Part shown: in pieces, positions 1 to 5,910 of the stretch
Layout: each line of letters starts with the position of its first letter
Position numbering within the stretch: position 1 is the stretch's first letter
Origin: an uncultured Altererythrobacter sp.
GTDB taxonomy: Bacteria; Pseudomonadota; Alphaproteobacteria; Sphingomonadales; Sphingomonadaceae
Assembly (NCBI GenBank): GCA_946885545.1
Contig: CAMPGP010000090.1
Coordinates: 1-8,113 of the forward strand
Reading direction: 5' to 3'
DNA: 8,113 nucleotides
Program-made: the position numbers and the translations under genes
The notes under the pieces: model-generated
Told to the model about the DNA's origin: nothing
The model's input: the letters and a program-made list of their open reading frames with translations, nothing else
Databases searched by the model: none

Positions 1-20
1 TTGCCCGTAAGGCCGCGCGC

Positions 21-764
21 ATGAGCGAACGACACGGCGACACGGTTTCCTTCGGTTACGAAGAGGTGGCTCCCGACGAGAAGACCGCGCGGGTGGGGGC
101 GGTGTTCTCCAACGTCGCGGCCAAGTACGACGTGATGAACGATGCCATGTCGGGCGGGATGCACCGGCTGTGGAAGGATCGCTTCGTGCGCAGGGTGAAG
201 CCGCAGCCGGGCGAGGCCATTCTCGACATGGCGGGCGGCACCGGCGACATCGCCTTCCGCATGGCCGCGCGCGGCGCCGAGGTGACGGTGGCCGACATCA
301 ACCAGGACATGCTCGACGTCGGGATAGAGCGCGCGATGGAGCGCGGGATCGACGGTCTTTCGTGGTCGCGCCAGAACGCCGAAGAGCTCGGCTATCCGCG
401 CGCGATGTTCGATGCCTACACGATCGCCTTCGGCATCCGCAACGTGACCCGGATCGACAAGGCGCTGGCCGAAGCACACCGCGTGCTCAGGTACGGCGGG
501 CGCTTCTACTGCCTCGAGTTCTCGACCACCGAATGGCCGGGGTTCAAGGAAGCCTATGACCTCTACTCGCACAAGCTGGTGCCGCAGATCGGCAAGGCGA
601 TCGCGGGCGACGAAGAGAGCTATCGCTACCTGATCGAATCGATCCGCCGCTTCCCCCCGATGCCGGAATTCGAGCGCATGATCCGCGATGCCGGGTTTGC
701 CAATACGCGGATCGAGCCGATCATGGGCGGACTTGTGGCGATCCACTCCGGGTGGAAAGTGTGA
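21..764 (+). CDS. ubiE: UbiE, demethylmenaquinone / 2-methoxy-6-polyprenyl-1,4-benzoquinol C-methyltransferase
   Basis: A 247-aa SAM-dependent class I methyltransferase that C-methylates the quinone ring in ubiquinone synthesis (and menaquinone synthesis where present), acting at the inner face of the membrane. Visible motifs: the first UbiE signature YDVMNDAMSGGMHRLW (residues 36-51), SAM-binding motif I LDMAGGTGDIAF (68-79), the acidic end of strand 2 at VADIN (90-94), and the second signature RVLRYGGRFYCLEFS (154-168), which has Arg where the family usually has Lys. Length is normal for the family. The ATG follows a modest Shine-Dalgarno (TAAGG at 8-12, 8-nt spacing). Only 20 bases lie upstream; in related genomes a divergent mutM often sits there, but it is not visible here. 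The stop overlaps a possible small ORF (TGATG), and ubiB follows 154 nt later. Identification is firm. Confidence 0.97.
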   Translation: MSERHGDTVSFGYEEVAPDEKTARVGAVFSNVAAKYDVMNDAMSGGMHRLWKDRFVRRVKPQPGEAILDMAGGTGDIAFRMAARGAEVTVADINQDMLDVGIERAMERGIDGLSWSRQNAEELGYPRAMFDAYTIAFGIRNVTRIDKALAEAHRVLRYGGRFYCLEFSTTEWPGFKEAYDLYSHKLVPQIGKAIAGDEESYRYLIESIRRFPPMPEFERMIRDAGFANTRIEPIMGGLVAIHSGWKV

Positions 765-922
765 TGAATTCTGGTGGCGTCTATTCGCGCAATCTGGCGA
801 TTGCGCTGCGCCCGGCACCGGCCCGCTCCCCCACCCGACCACCCACAGGTTACTATCGTTGGGTGGCCGGGTGGGGGAGCGGGCCGGTGCCGCTCTCGTC
901 GTCAGACGAGCAAAGAATATGA
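764..922 (+). CDS. Possible 52-aa ORF bridging ubiE and ubiB across a palindromic element
   Basis: An open frame of 52 codons whose ATG overlaps the ubiE stop (TGATG, 762-766) and whose TGA overlaps the ubiB start (ATGA, 919-922). It reads through both arms of the 813-892 palindrome without a stop. The product begins MNSGGVYSRNLAIALRPAP, continues with Arg/Pro-rich sequence and then a TGYYRWVAGWGSGP stretch, and ends SSSDEQRI. I recognise no family, and the composition is dictated by the repeat, so it may not be a functional protein. The junction geometry would allow ribosomes leaving ubiE to restart here, cross the hairpins and hand over to ubiB. Such a frame could also arise by chance in GC-rich DNA. 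What is seen is the frame and the two overlaps; translation is inference. Confidence 0.3.
   Translation: MNSGGVYSRNLAIALRPAPARSPTRPPTGYYRWVAGWGSGPVPLSSSDEQRI
813..892. repeat. Near-perfect 80-nt GC-rich palindrome (REP/MITE-like) between ubiE and ubiB
   Basis: Two 33-nt arms, 813-845 and 860-892, are reverse complements with one mismatch (A838 against C867) around a 14-nt loop (846-859). The left arm begins CGGCACCGGCCCGCTCCCC; the right arm ends GGGGAGCGGGCCGGTGCCG. As RNA this would be a very stable hairpin. It has no T-run after it, so it is not a standard intrinsic terminator, and an operon partner lies just downstream. Size and symmetry fit a dispersed palindromic element of the REP, MITE or Rickettsia-palindromic-element kind. 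I see no second copy in this window, no clear target-site duplication and no transposase, so mobility is inference. Confidence 0.8.
895..910 (+). promoter_or_regulatory. Small hairpin just upstream of the ubiB start
   Basis: CTCGTC (895-900) and GACGAG (905-910) form a perfect 6-bp stem with a GTCA loop, ending 8 nt before the ubiB ATG at 919. The only purine-rich stretch that could act as the ubiB ribosome-binding site (ACGAG, weak) lies in its 3' arm, so the hairpin could mask it. It directly follows the large palindrome and may belong to the same element. A regulatory role is inference. Confidence 0.4.
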
Positions 923-2475
923 CCAAGCCCGCGACGCATATCTGGCGCCTGCTCAAGTGGGGCCGCACGCTCGCGCGGCACGGGGCGCTGCGCGGGATCG
1001 AGGCCGATCCGAACACGCCGGGCCCGGTCCAGCGGCTGGCGCGGATCGCGCGGCTCGGAACCTTCCAGCCGCGCCAGCCGGACTATGCCGGCGCGTTCCA
1101 GGACATCGGCCCCGCGGCGATCAAGCTGGGGCAGTCGCTCGCCACGCGGCCCGACATCGTCGGCGAGGATGCCGCGCGCAACCTGCTCTCGCTGCAGGAC
1201 AGCCTGCCGCCGGTGCCCTATCCCGAGATCGAGCAGGCGATCGCGGCGAGCTTCGGCCAGCCGATCGACACGCTGTTCGCCGAAATCGACCCGGTGCCGG
1301 TCGGCGCGGCGTCGATCGCGCAAGTCCATCGCGCGGTAACGACCGACGGCAAGCGAGTCGCGGTCAAGGTGCTGCGACCGGGCATCCGCGAACGCTTCGC
1401 GCGCGACATCACGACCTATGAATGGGCCGCCGCGCATCTCGAGGCGCTGGGCGGCGAGGCGGCGCGGCTGCGCCCGCGGCTCACCATCGCCAATTTCAAG
1501 CGCTGGACCAACCGCGAGCTCGACCTGCGGCGCGAGGCGGCCTCCGCGAGCGAGCTGGCCGAGGCCATGCAGGGGGTCGAGCGCTACTGCATTCCTTCGG
1601 TCGACTGGGATCGCACCAATGGCCGGGTGATGACGATCGAGTGGGTCGACGGCATCAAGATCGCCGACCGCGAGGCGCTCGTCGCCGCGGGCCACGACCT
1701 GCCCGATCTGGCGCGGCGGCTGGTGCTGGCGTTCCTGCGCCAGGCGATCAGCGCGGGCTTCTTCCATGCCGACATGCACCAGGGGAACCTGTTCGTGCAG
1801 GCCGACGGCACGATCGTCGCGATCGATTTCGGGATCATGGGCCGGATCGACCGCCGCGCGCGCCAGTGGCTGGCGGAAATCCTCTACGGCCTCACCACCG
1901 GCAACTACCGCCGCGTCGCCGAAATCCACTTCGAGGCGCAATACGTGCCGAGCTACCACTCGGTCGACGAGTTCGCGACCGCCTTGCGCGCCGTGGGCGA
2001 GCCGATGCGCGGCAAGCCGGTGAGCGAGCTCAGCGTGGGCCAGATGCTCGATGGGCTGTTCGCGATCACGCGCGACTTCGACATGCAGACCCAGCCGCAC
2101 CTGCTGCTGCTGCAGAAGACGATGGTTATGGTCGAGGGAATCGCGACCCAGCTCGATCCCGAGATCAACATGTGGGACGTGTCCGCCCCCTACGTTCGCA
2201 GCTGGATCCGTGACGAACTGGGCCCCGAGGCCGCGCTCGCCGACCGCATCCGCGAGGACGTGTCGACGCTGCTGCGCCTGCCCGACCTCGTGCGCCGGAT
2301 TGAGGACCGCTACCCGGCGAAGGGCGGCGCGCCCGAACCGCCGCCGCTGCCGCATATCGAACTGATGTGGGAACGCCGCGAACGCAAGCGCCGCACTTGG
2401 CCGGGCTACGTGCTCGCCGCGGCACTCGGCGGCGGAGCGGTGGCCGGTGCCATGGCGCTCGGCTGGATCGGCTGA
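919..2475 (+). CDS. ubiB: UbiB, ABC1/ADCK-family atypical protein kinase-like ATPase for ubiquinone biosynthesis
   Basis: A 518-aa UbiB/ADCK (ABC1) protein, needed for ubiquinone synthesis as a membrane-bound ATPase that probably helps present or extract lipid intermediates. Visible motifs: the family hallmark KLGQ at 69-72 in AIKLGQSLATRPD, the alanine-rich nucleotide loop VPVGAASIAQVHRA (126-139), VAVKVLRPG with Lys150, the catalytic-loop equivalent HADMHQGN (283-290) and the metal-binding DFG at 303-305. A basic stretch RRERKRR (486-492) precedes a C-terminal hydrophobic anchor (about 497-517), typical of the family. The ATG at 919 is chosen because homologous sequence begins at about residue 5-10; the frame is open further upstream to 688, inside ubiE, but that part is repeat-derived. 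The Shine-Dalgarno is poor, which fits translational coupling to the upstream frame. The next gene starts within a few bases of the stop. Identity is firm. Confidence 0.96.
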   Translation: MTKPATHIWRLLKWGRTLARHGALRGIEADPNTPGPVQRLARIARLGTFQPRQPDYAGAFQDIGPAAIKLGQSLATRPDIVGEDAARNLLSLQDSLPPVPYPEIEQAIAASFGQPIDTLFAEIDPVPVGAASIAQVHRAVTTDGKRVAVKVLRPGIRERFARDITTYEWAAAHLEALGGEAARLRPRLTIANFKRWTNRELDLRREAASASELAEAMQGVERYCIPSVDWDRTNGRVMTIEWVDGIKIADREALVAAGHDLPDLARRLVLAFLRQAISAGFFHADMHQGNLFVQADGTIVAIDFGIMGRIDRRARQWLAEILYGLTTGNYRRVAEIHFEAQYVPSYHSVDEFATALRAVGEPMRGKPVSELSVGQMLDGLFAITRDFDMQTQPHLLLLQKTMVMVEGIATQLDPEINMWDVSAPYVRSWIRDELGPEAALADRIREDVSTLLRLPDLVRRIEDRYPAKGGAPEPPPLPHIELMWERRERKRRTWPGYVLAAALGGGAVAGAMALGWIG

Positions 2476-2481
2476 CGGGGT

Positions 2482-2943
2482 TTGCGCTGGGGGCACGCAT
2501 TGCGCACAATGATCGGTCCGGCCCTGCTGATCGGGCCGCTTCTCGGAGTACTTGGAGGCGTCGCGTTCTTTCTGCTTGCCCTCACAGGTTCAGGTTCGGG
2601 TGGGGCAGGAGCCGGCGGGGTCGCCATGTTGATGGTGATATTCGGCTCTGTTCTCGGACTTTTCATCGCCACGCCGCTGGCAGTGGTCGCGGGCGCTGCG
2701 ATGTTGCGGATGTCGGCGAATGGTTCACGCTGGGCCATGCGGCGCGCATGGGCCTGCGCAGGACTGATCGTCGGTGGTGTCACAGGCGCCTTCGTTGGCA
2801 GCCTGACCGGCGACGCCGCAGGCTTTTTGGGCATCTTCAGTGTGCTCGCGATGCTTGGCACAGTCGGCGCCCTGATCTCTCGAAGGATGCTCAGCACCAA
2901 GATCAATGCGCTGAACGCCATCGACTCCGACATCTTCGCCTGA
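2482..2943 (+). CDS. Small polytopic membrane protein, function unknown
   Basis: Up to 153 aa with four likely transmembrane segments at about 10-34, 46-75, 90-109 and 113-133, a Gly/Ser-rich loop (GSGSGGAGAGG, 36-46) and a short polar tail (SRRMLSTKINALNAIDSDIFA). I do not recognise a family; the glycine-rich helices recall small glycine-zipper membrane proteins only loosely. The start is uncertain: TTG at 2482 (6 nt after the ubiB stop), TTG at 2500 (GGGGG at 2489-2493 ahead of it) or ATG at 2509; the last two trim 6 or 9 residues and leave all helices intact. By eye its codons are less G/C-biased in third position than ubiB or coaBC (more TTG, GGA, TCA, GTT), so it may be a more recent arrival. 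It is probably cotranscribed with ubiB. Convergent with the gene at 2951-3334, 7 nt between the stops. Confidence 0.7.
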   Translation: MRWGHALRTMIGPALLIGPLLGVLGGVAFFLLALTGSGSGGAGAGGVAMLMVIFGSVLGLFIATPLAVVAGAAMLRMSANGSRWAMRRAWACAGLIVGGVTGAFVGSLTGDAAGFLGIFSVLAMLGTVGALISRRMLSTKINALNAIDSDIFA

Positions 2944-2955
2944 GCGCGCCTCAGG
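2939..2955. terminator. Short symmetric hairpin holding both convergent stop codons
   Basis: CCTGAG (2939-2944), CGCGC loop, CTCAGG (2950-2955): a perfect 6-bp stem with a 5-nt loop. The + strand stop TGA (2941-2943) and the minus-strand stop (2951-2953) lie at mirrored positions in the two arms. It could act as a weak bidirectional terminator, but there is no T-run on either side and the stem is short. Confidence 0.3.
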
Positions 2956-3334
2956 TCTGCGGGTGCGGCAGCACGCGGCTCGCGACCAGCAGCACGATCA
3001 CGCACAGCGCCTCAATCGCCATCGGCATCCAGAAACCCGGCTCTGTACCATCCACCGCCATACTGACGATGCGACCGAGCAGCGCCACGCCGAACAGGCC
3101 CGCGGGCACCAGCAGCAGGTCGCCGTTGCGGCGCCAGGCGCCGACCAGCATGCAGACCGCGGCGATCACGAAGAACGCGGTCATGTCGGCACGGATCGCG
3201 GCCATCCCGGTCGGCCCGCGCGCCGCAATCCCGAAGCTCTGCCCCGAGCCGACGGGATCGATCAGGAACCCGATCCCGGTCGCGAAGAAGAACAATCCGC
3301 CCACGAAAATGAGCGCCGTCAGCACGATCCGCAT
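2951..3334 (-). CDS. DUF4345-like small integral membrane protein
   Basis: A 127-aa protein with four predicted transmembrane helices: about 2-25, 50-67, 73-94 and 102-121. The pattern of a first helix ending in GIGFLIDP, then GPTGMAAIRAD leading into helix 2, and a basic GAWRR before helix 3 resembles the DUF4345 family of roughly 130-aa bacterial membrane proteins; this is recalled from family pattern, not searched. Function is unknown. The start at 3334 (MRIVLTALIF) is preferred over one 27 nt further upstream because GGTGGAGGG lies 6 nt before it. It is transcribed away from coaBC and converges on the gene at 2482-2943. It interrupts what would otherwise be a run of + strand genes from ubiB to coaBC. 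Confidence 0.8.
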   Translation of the reverse strand: MRIVLTALIFVGGLFFFATGIGFLIDPVGSGQSFGIAARGPTGMAAIRADMTAFFVIAAVCMLVGAWRRNGDLLLVPAGLFGVALLGRIVSMAVDGTEPGFWMPMAIEALCVIVLLVASRVLPHPQT

Positions 3335-3340
3335 GTCTTT

Positions 3341-3346
3341 CCCTCC
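3341..3346 (-). promoter_or_regulatory. Ribosome-binding site that decides the 3334 start
   Basis: On the minus strand GGAGGG stands 6 nt before the ATG at 3334. The alternative in-frame ATG at 3361 has no comparable sequence ahead of it. Confidence 0.75.
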
Positions 3347-3456
3347 ACCGTTGCGCTGCACGGTCTACAGAGCGCCATGCCGGTTTCGCCAGCATAATCT
3401 TTACCATCGCGCGCGCAGGTGGCACGGGAAGCCGATGGAAACGGGGACGATCGACC
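3347..3456. promoter_or_regulatory. Divergent promoter region between the DUF4345-like gene and coaBC
   Basis: This stretch must hold the start signals for two divergent genes unless coaBC is read from far upstream. On the + strand CATAAT (3393-3398) is a fair -10 candidate for coaBC, but no convincing -35 sits 16-18 nt ahead of it. A purine-rich GGAAACGGGGAC (3437-3448) precedes the coaBC ATG and includes its ribosome-binding site. No operator-like dyad or terminator is apparent. Confidence 0.35.
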
Positions 3457-5043
3457 ATGGCCGGTGACAGCCTTTCGGGGCCCCTGCGGATCTTGCTCGT
3501 CGTCGGCGGCGGCATCGCGGCGTACAAATCGTGCGAACTGGTGCGGCTGATCCGCAAAGCGGGCGGATCGGTGACCTGCGTTGTGACCGAGGGCGGGCAG
3601 CAGTTCGTCACCCCGATGGCGCTCGCCGCGCTCTCCGAAAAGCCGGTCTATACCACGCTGTGGGACCTCAAGAACGAAGCCGAAATGGGGCACATCCAGC
3701 TGAGCCGCGAGGCCGACCTGGTGGTGGTCTGCCCGGCGACCGCCGACCTGCTGGCCAAGATGGCGGCGGGCATCGCCGACGATCTCGCGACCACGCTGAT
3801 CCTCGCGACCGACAAGCCGGTCATGGCAGTCCCGGCGATGAACGTGCGCATGTGGCAGCACGCCGCCACGCAGCGCAACGTGGCCTGGCTGCGCGAGGCG
3901 GGGGTCGAGGTGATGGAGCCCGACGAAGGCCCGATGGCCTGCGGCGAATACGGTCCCGGCCGCCTGCCCGAGCCGGAAGCGATCTGGAACGCGATCGCTG
4001 GGCGCTTCGGCATGGCGAGCGTCGCTCCGCCGTTCGAGGCACTCGAGCCGGAGGACGGGGGCGCGCGTGAGAGCGATAGCCTGATGAGCGGCCTCGGCGG
4101 CCTGCTCTCGTCGCTCATCCCGCGAAGCACTCCGCGCCGCAGCCACGAGGAGATCGAGGAGGATTGGAGCGAGCTTCCCGAGGATTTCACCCAAGAGCCC
4201 GACCTCGATCAGCCGCTGCCAGATCCCGCCGCTGCAGGGGCGCTTCTGGCATCGAAGGGCAAGGCCGCATCCGCCCCGCCGACCGATCCCGACGCTATCG
4301 GACGCCGGGCCGAAGGGGCGGCGGGAGAATCCCTGGAAGACGATCCCCTCTTGGGACAGCCGGATTTCGAAGAGGACCCCGAGCATCGGCCGCTCTATGG
4401 CCGGCACGTGCTCGTCACCGCCGGTCCGACGCACGAGCCGATCGATCCGGTCCGCTACATCGCCAACCGGTCGAGCGGGAAGCAGGGCTTCGCCATCGCC
4501 GCCGCTGCGGCCAGTGCGGGGGCGCGGGTGACGCTGGTCGCGGGGCCGGTCGCGCTCGAGACGCCGCCGGGGGTCGACCGCATCGACGTCGAATCGGCGC
4601 GCGAGATGGGCGAAGCAGTAAAGGCGTCGCTTCCGGCGGACGTCGCGGTGATGGTCGCTGCCGTGGCCGATTGGCGCAGCAAGGATTTCGCCGAGCACAA
4701 GATGAAGAAGCGCGGTTCCGCGCCTCCTGCCCTCCTGCTTGCGGAAAATCCCGACATTCTGGCCAACCTCGCGGGCGACAAGCATCGTCCGCGCCTGCTG
4801 ATCGGCTTCGCTGCCGAGACCGAGGACGTGGTCGAGAACGCGCGCACCAAGCGCAAGCGCAAGGGCGCCGACTGGATCGTGGCCAACGACGTATCGGGAG
4901 ACGTGATGGGGGGCGAGGACAACGCGGTGCACCTCGTCACCGCCAATGGAGTCGAGCCGTTCGACCGCATGTCGAAAATCGAAGTGGCACGCGCACTGGT
5001 TGGGCGGATCGCCGAGGAACTGGAGCCGAACGAACCCGAATGA
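3457..5043 (+). CDS. coaBC: CoaBC, phosphopantothenoylcysteine synthetase/decarboxylase with long acidic linker
   Basis: A 528-aa bifunctional enzyme of CoA synthesis (formerly Dfp). The CoaB part joins cysteine to 4'-phosphopantothenate using CTP; the FMN-dependent CoaC part decarboxylates the product to 4'-phosphopantetheine. CoaC covers residues 9-182: [10 protein letters not shown] (15-24), catalytic His79 in [21 protein letters not shown] (91-103), PAMNVRMW (126-133, Asn129) and the substrate-flap Cys162 in [14 protein letters not shown]. CoaB covers about 315-520: [26 protein letters not shown] (339-344), AAVADWR (401-407), HKMKK (414-418), ENPDIL (430-435), GFAAET (450-455) and NDVSG (477-481). 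The E. coli enzyme is about 406 aa; the excess is an acidic, Pro-rich, probably disordered linker at about 184-312. The last codons overlap dut by ATGA, so the two are translationally coupled. Divergent from the DUF4345-like gene. Confidence 0.96.
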   Translation: MAGDSLSGPLRILLVVGGGIAAYKSCELVRLIRKAGGSVTCVVTEGGQQFVTPMALAALSEKPVYTTLWDLKNEAEMGHIQLSREADLVVVCPATADLLAKMAAGIADDLATTLILATDKPVMAVPAMNVRMWQHAATQRNVAWLREAGVEVMEPDEGPMACGEYGPGRLPEPEAIWNAIAGRFGMASVAPPFEALEPEDGGARESDSLMSGLGGLLSSLIPRSTPRRSHEEIEEDWSELPEDFTQEPDLDQPLPDPAAAGALLASKGKAASAPPTDPDAIGRRAEGAAGESLEDDPLLGQPDFEEDPEHRPLYGRHVLVTAGPTHEPIDPVRYIANRSSGKQGFAIAAAAASAGARVTLVAGPVALETPPGVDRIDVESAREMGEAVKASLPADVAVMVAAVADWRSKDFAEHKMKKRGSAPPALLLAENPDILANLAGDKHRPRLLIGFAAETEDVVENARTKRKRKGADWIVANDVSGDVMGGEDNAVHLVTANGVEPFDRMSKIEVARALVGRIAEELEPNEPE

Positions 5044-5501
5044 GCAACGTAATTCCCGTCCGCATCAAGCGCCTGCCGCATGGGCAGGGGCTCGACCTGC
5101 CCGCCTACGCCACCGAGGGCGCGGCGGGGATGGACATCGTCTCGGCCGAGGACGTGACGTTGGCCCCCGGCGCGCGCCACGGGGTGGCGACCGGCCTTTC
5201 GGTCGCGATTCCGGCGGGCTACGAAATCCAGGTCCGCCCGCGTTCGGGCCTCGCGCTCAAGCACGGGATCAGCGTGCCCAACACGCCGGGCACGATCGAT
5301 TCCGACTACCGCGGCGAACTCAAGGTGATCCTCATCAACCACGGCGCGGAGCCTTTCGCTATCGCGCGCGGCGACCGCGTGGCGCAGCTCGTGCTCGCCC
5401 CCGTCACGCAGGCCGCGTGGAACGAGGTCGCCGACCTCGACGAGACCGAGCGCGGCGCGGGCGGCTTCGGCTCGACCGGCGGGCACGCGAAGCTGGCCTG
5501 A
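5040..5501 (+). CDS. dut: Deoxyuridine 5'-triphosphate nucleotidohydrolase (dUTPase)
   Basis: A 153-aa trimeric dUTPase that hydrolyses dUTP to dUMP and pyrophosphate, limiting uracil in DNA and supplying the dTMP precursor. All five conserved motifs are present in order: AAGMDIVSA (28-36), [12 protein letters not shown] (67-78), [16 protein letters not shown] (81-96) with the catalytic Asp and the uracil-stacking Tyr, [12 protein letters not shown] (111-122), and the flexible C-terminal [10 protein letters not shown] (138-147), which closes over the active site. Length is typical. The ATG at 5040 overlaps the coaBC stop as ATGA; no separate strong ribosome-binding site is needed. The coaBC-dut pairing is common in bacteria. 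It ends 44 nt before a convergent minus-strand gene, with a GC-rich hairpin between. Confidence 0.97.
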   Translation: MSNVIPVRIKRLPHGQGLDLPAYATEGAAGMDIVSAEDVTLAPGARHGVATGLSVAIPAGYEIQVRPRSGLALKHGISVPNTPGTIDSDYRGELKVILINHGAEPFAIARGDRVAQLVLAPVTQAAWNEVADLDETERGAGGFGSTGGHAKLA

Positions 5502-5513
5502 TCGAGGGAAGCA

Positions 5514-5536
5514 GGGCGGGCACGGACGGCCCGCCC
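5514..5536. terminator. GC-rich hairpin between convergent dut and the 99-aa gene
   Basis: GGGCGGGC (5514-5521) pairs perfectly with GCCCGCCC (5529-5536) around a 7-nt loop. It lies 12 nt after the dut stop and 9 nt past the stop of the minus-strand gene at 5546. No T-run follows on either strand, so it is a possible bidirectional terminator or 3'-end stabiliser rather than a canonical intrinsic terminator. Confidence 0.5.
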
Positions 5537-5545
5537 CGCTCCCGG

Positions 5546-5845
5546 TCACAGGAACGCGAAGAGCGCCAGCAGGCCGCCCAGCACGAGCGTGCCCAGCAGG
5601 CCGACGGCGATCTTCTCGCTCGGCGTGAGCCGGTCGAGATGCTCGTTACGCAGCTTGCGATAGGGTGCCGCAAGCCCCTCGTTGCTTGCCAGCATGGCCA
5701 CCTCGTAGGCGGTCGCCTCCTTGCGGAACCAGCGCAGCACCTGCGCGAGATCGCCTTTCGAGAGGTCGGGGTAGCGCGCGATCAGGACTTCTATCGCGAT
5801 GCGTCGTTCGTCGGGCGAAGACGCCCGGTCTTGTGTCGGTTGCAT
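5546..5845 (-). CDS. 99-aa probable tail-anchored membrane protein, function unknown
   Basis: A 99-aa protein with a charged, mostly helical N-terminal part (DERRIAIEVLIARYPDLSK at 12-30, then a RWFRKEATAYEVAMLASN segment at 38-55) and a single hydrophobic helix at about 79-98 that ends at the C-terminus, so the bulk should face the cytoplasm. The RWFRKEA-YEVAMLASN pattern looks like a conserved core I associate with short unannotated Sphingomonadales proteins; I cannot name a family. The ATG at 5845 follows AGGTG at 5-nt spacing on the minus strand. It lies 60 nt downstream of the gene at 5906-6262, probably cotranscribed, with an inverted repeat in the gap that includes part of this ribosome-binding site. 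Convergent with dut. Confidence 0.75.
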   Translation of the reverse strand: MQPTQDRASSPDERRIAIEVLIARYPDLSKGDLAQVLRWFRKEATAYEVAMLASNEGLAAPYRKLRNEHLDRLTPSEKIAVGLLGTLVLGGLLALFAFL

Positions 5846-5852
5846 GTTTTCA

Positions 5853-5910
5853 CCTGAATTCGTCCAGTTTCATCGGCCCGACGCGTGGCCGGGCTGGCGC
5901 AGAATTCAGG
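5853..5910 (-). promoter_or_regulatory. Intergenic inverted repeat linking a stop codon to the next ribosome-binding site
   Basis: CCTGAATTC (5853-5861) and GAATTCAGG (5902-5910) are a perfect 9-bp inverted repeat 40 nt apart; inside the loop GCCCG (5876-5880) can pair with CGGGC (5890-5894). In the minus-strand transcript the 5' arm contains the stop codon (5906-5908) of the upstream gene and the 3' arm contains the AGG of the AGGTG ribosome-binding site of the downstream gene. A ribosome finishing the first gene would melt the stem and free that site. The pairing is seen; the coupling role is inference. Confidence 0.4.

Noticed and set aside
813..892. Palindrome as a rho-independent terminator after ubiE
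   Set aside because: No T-run follows, the arms are much longer than needed, and ubiB with no obvious promoter of its own lies just downstream.
688..918. Upstream extension of ubiB by 77 codons from the ATG at 688
   Set aside because: It would start inside ubiE, run through the palindrome, and add sequence unlike any UbiB N-terminus; the ATG at 919 gives the normal family start.
853..2496. 547-codon open frame on the minus strand opposite ubiB
   Set aside because: It lies wholly antisense to a clear UbiB, its product is a low-complexity Arg/Ala/His-rich sequence without domains, and long antisense frames are expected in GC-rich DNA.
3393..3398. CATAAT as a firm coaBC promoter
   Set aside because: The -10 resemblance is fair, but no -35 hexamer occurs at the right spacing, so it is only mentioned as a candidate.
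2367..3467. 366-codon + strand frame over the ubiB end and both small membrane-protein genes
   Set aside because: The product is Arg/Pro-rich and shows no domain, while the frames at 2482-2943 (+) and 2951-3334 (-) give coherent transmembrane proteins in the same DNA.
3319..4932. 537-codon open frame on the minus strand opposite coaBC
   Set aside because: Antisense shadow of CoaBC, with skewed Arg/Gly/His-rich composition, no recognisable motif and no ribosome-binding site of note.
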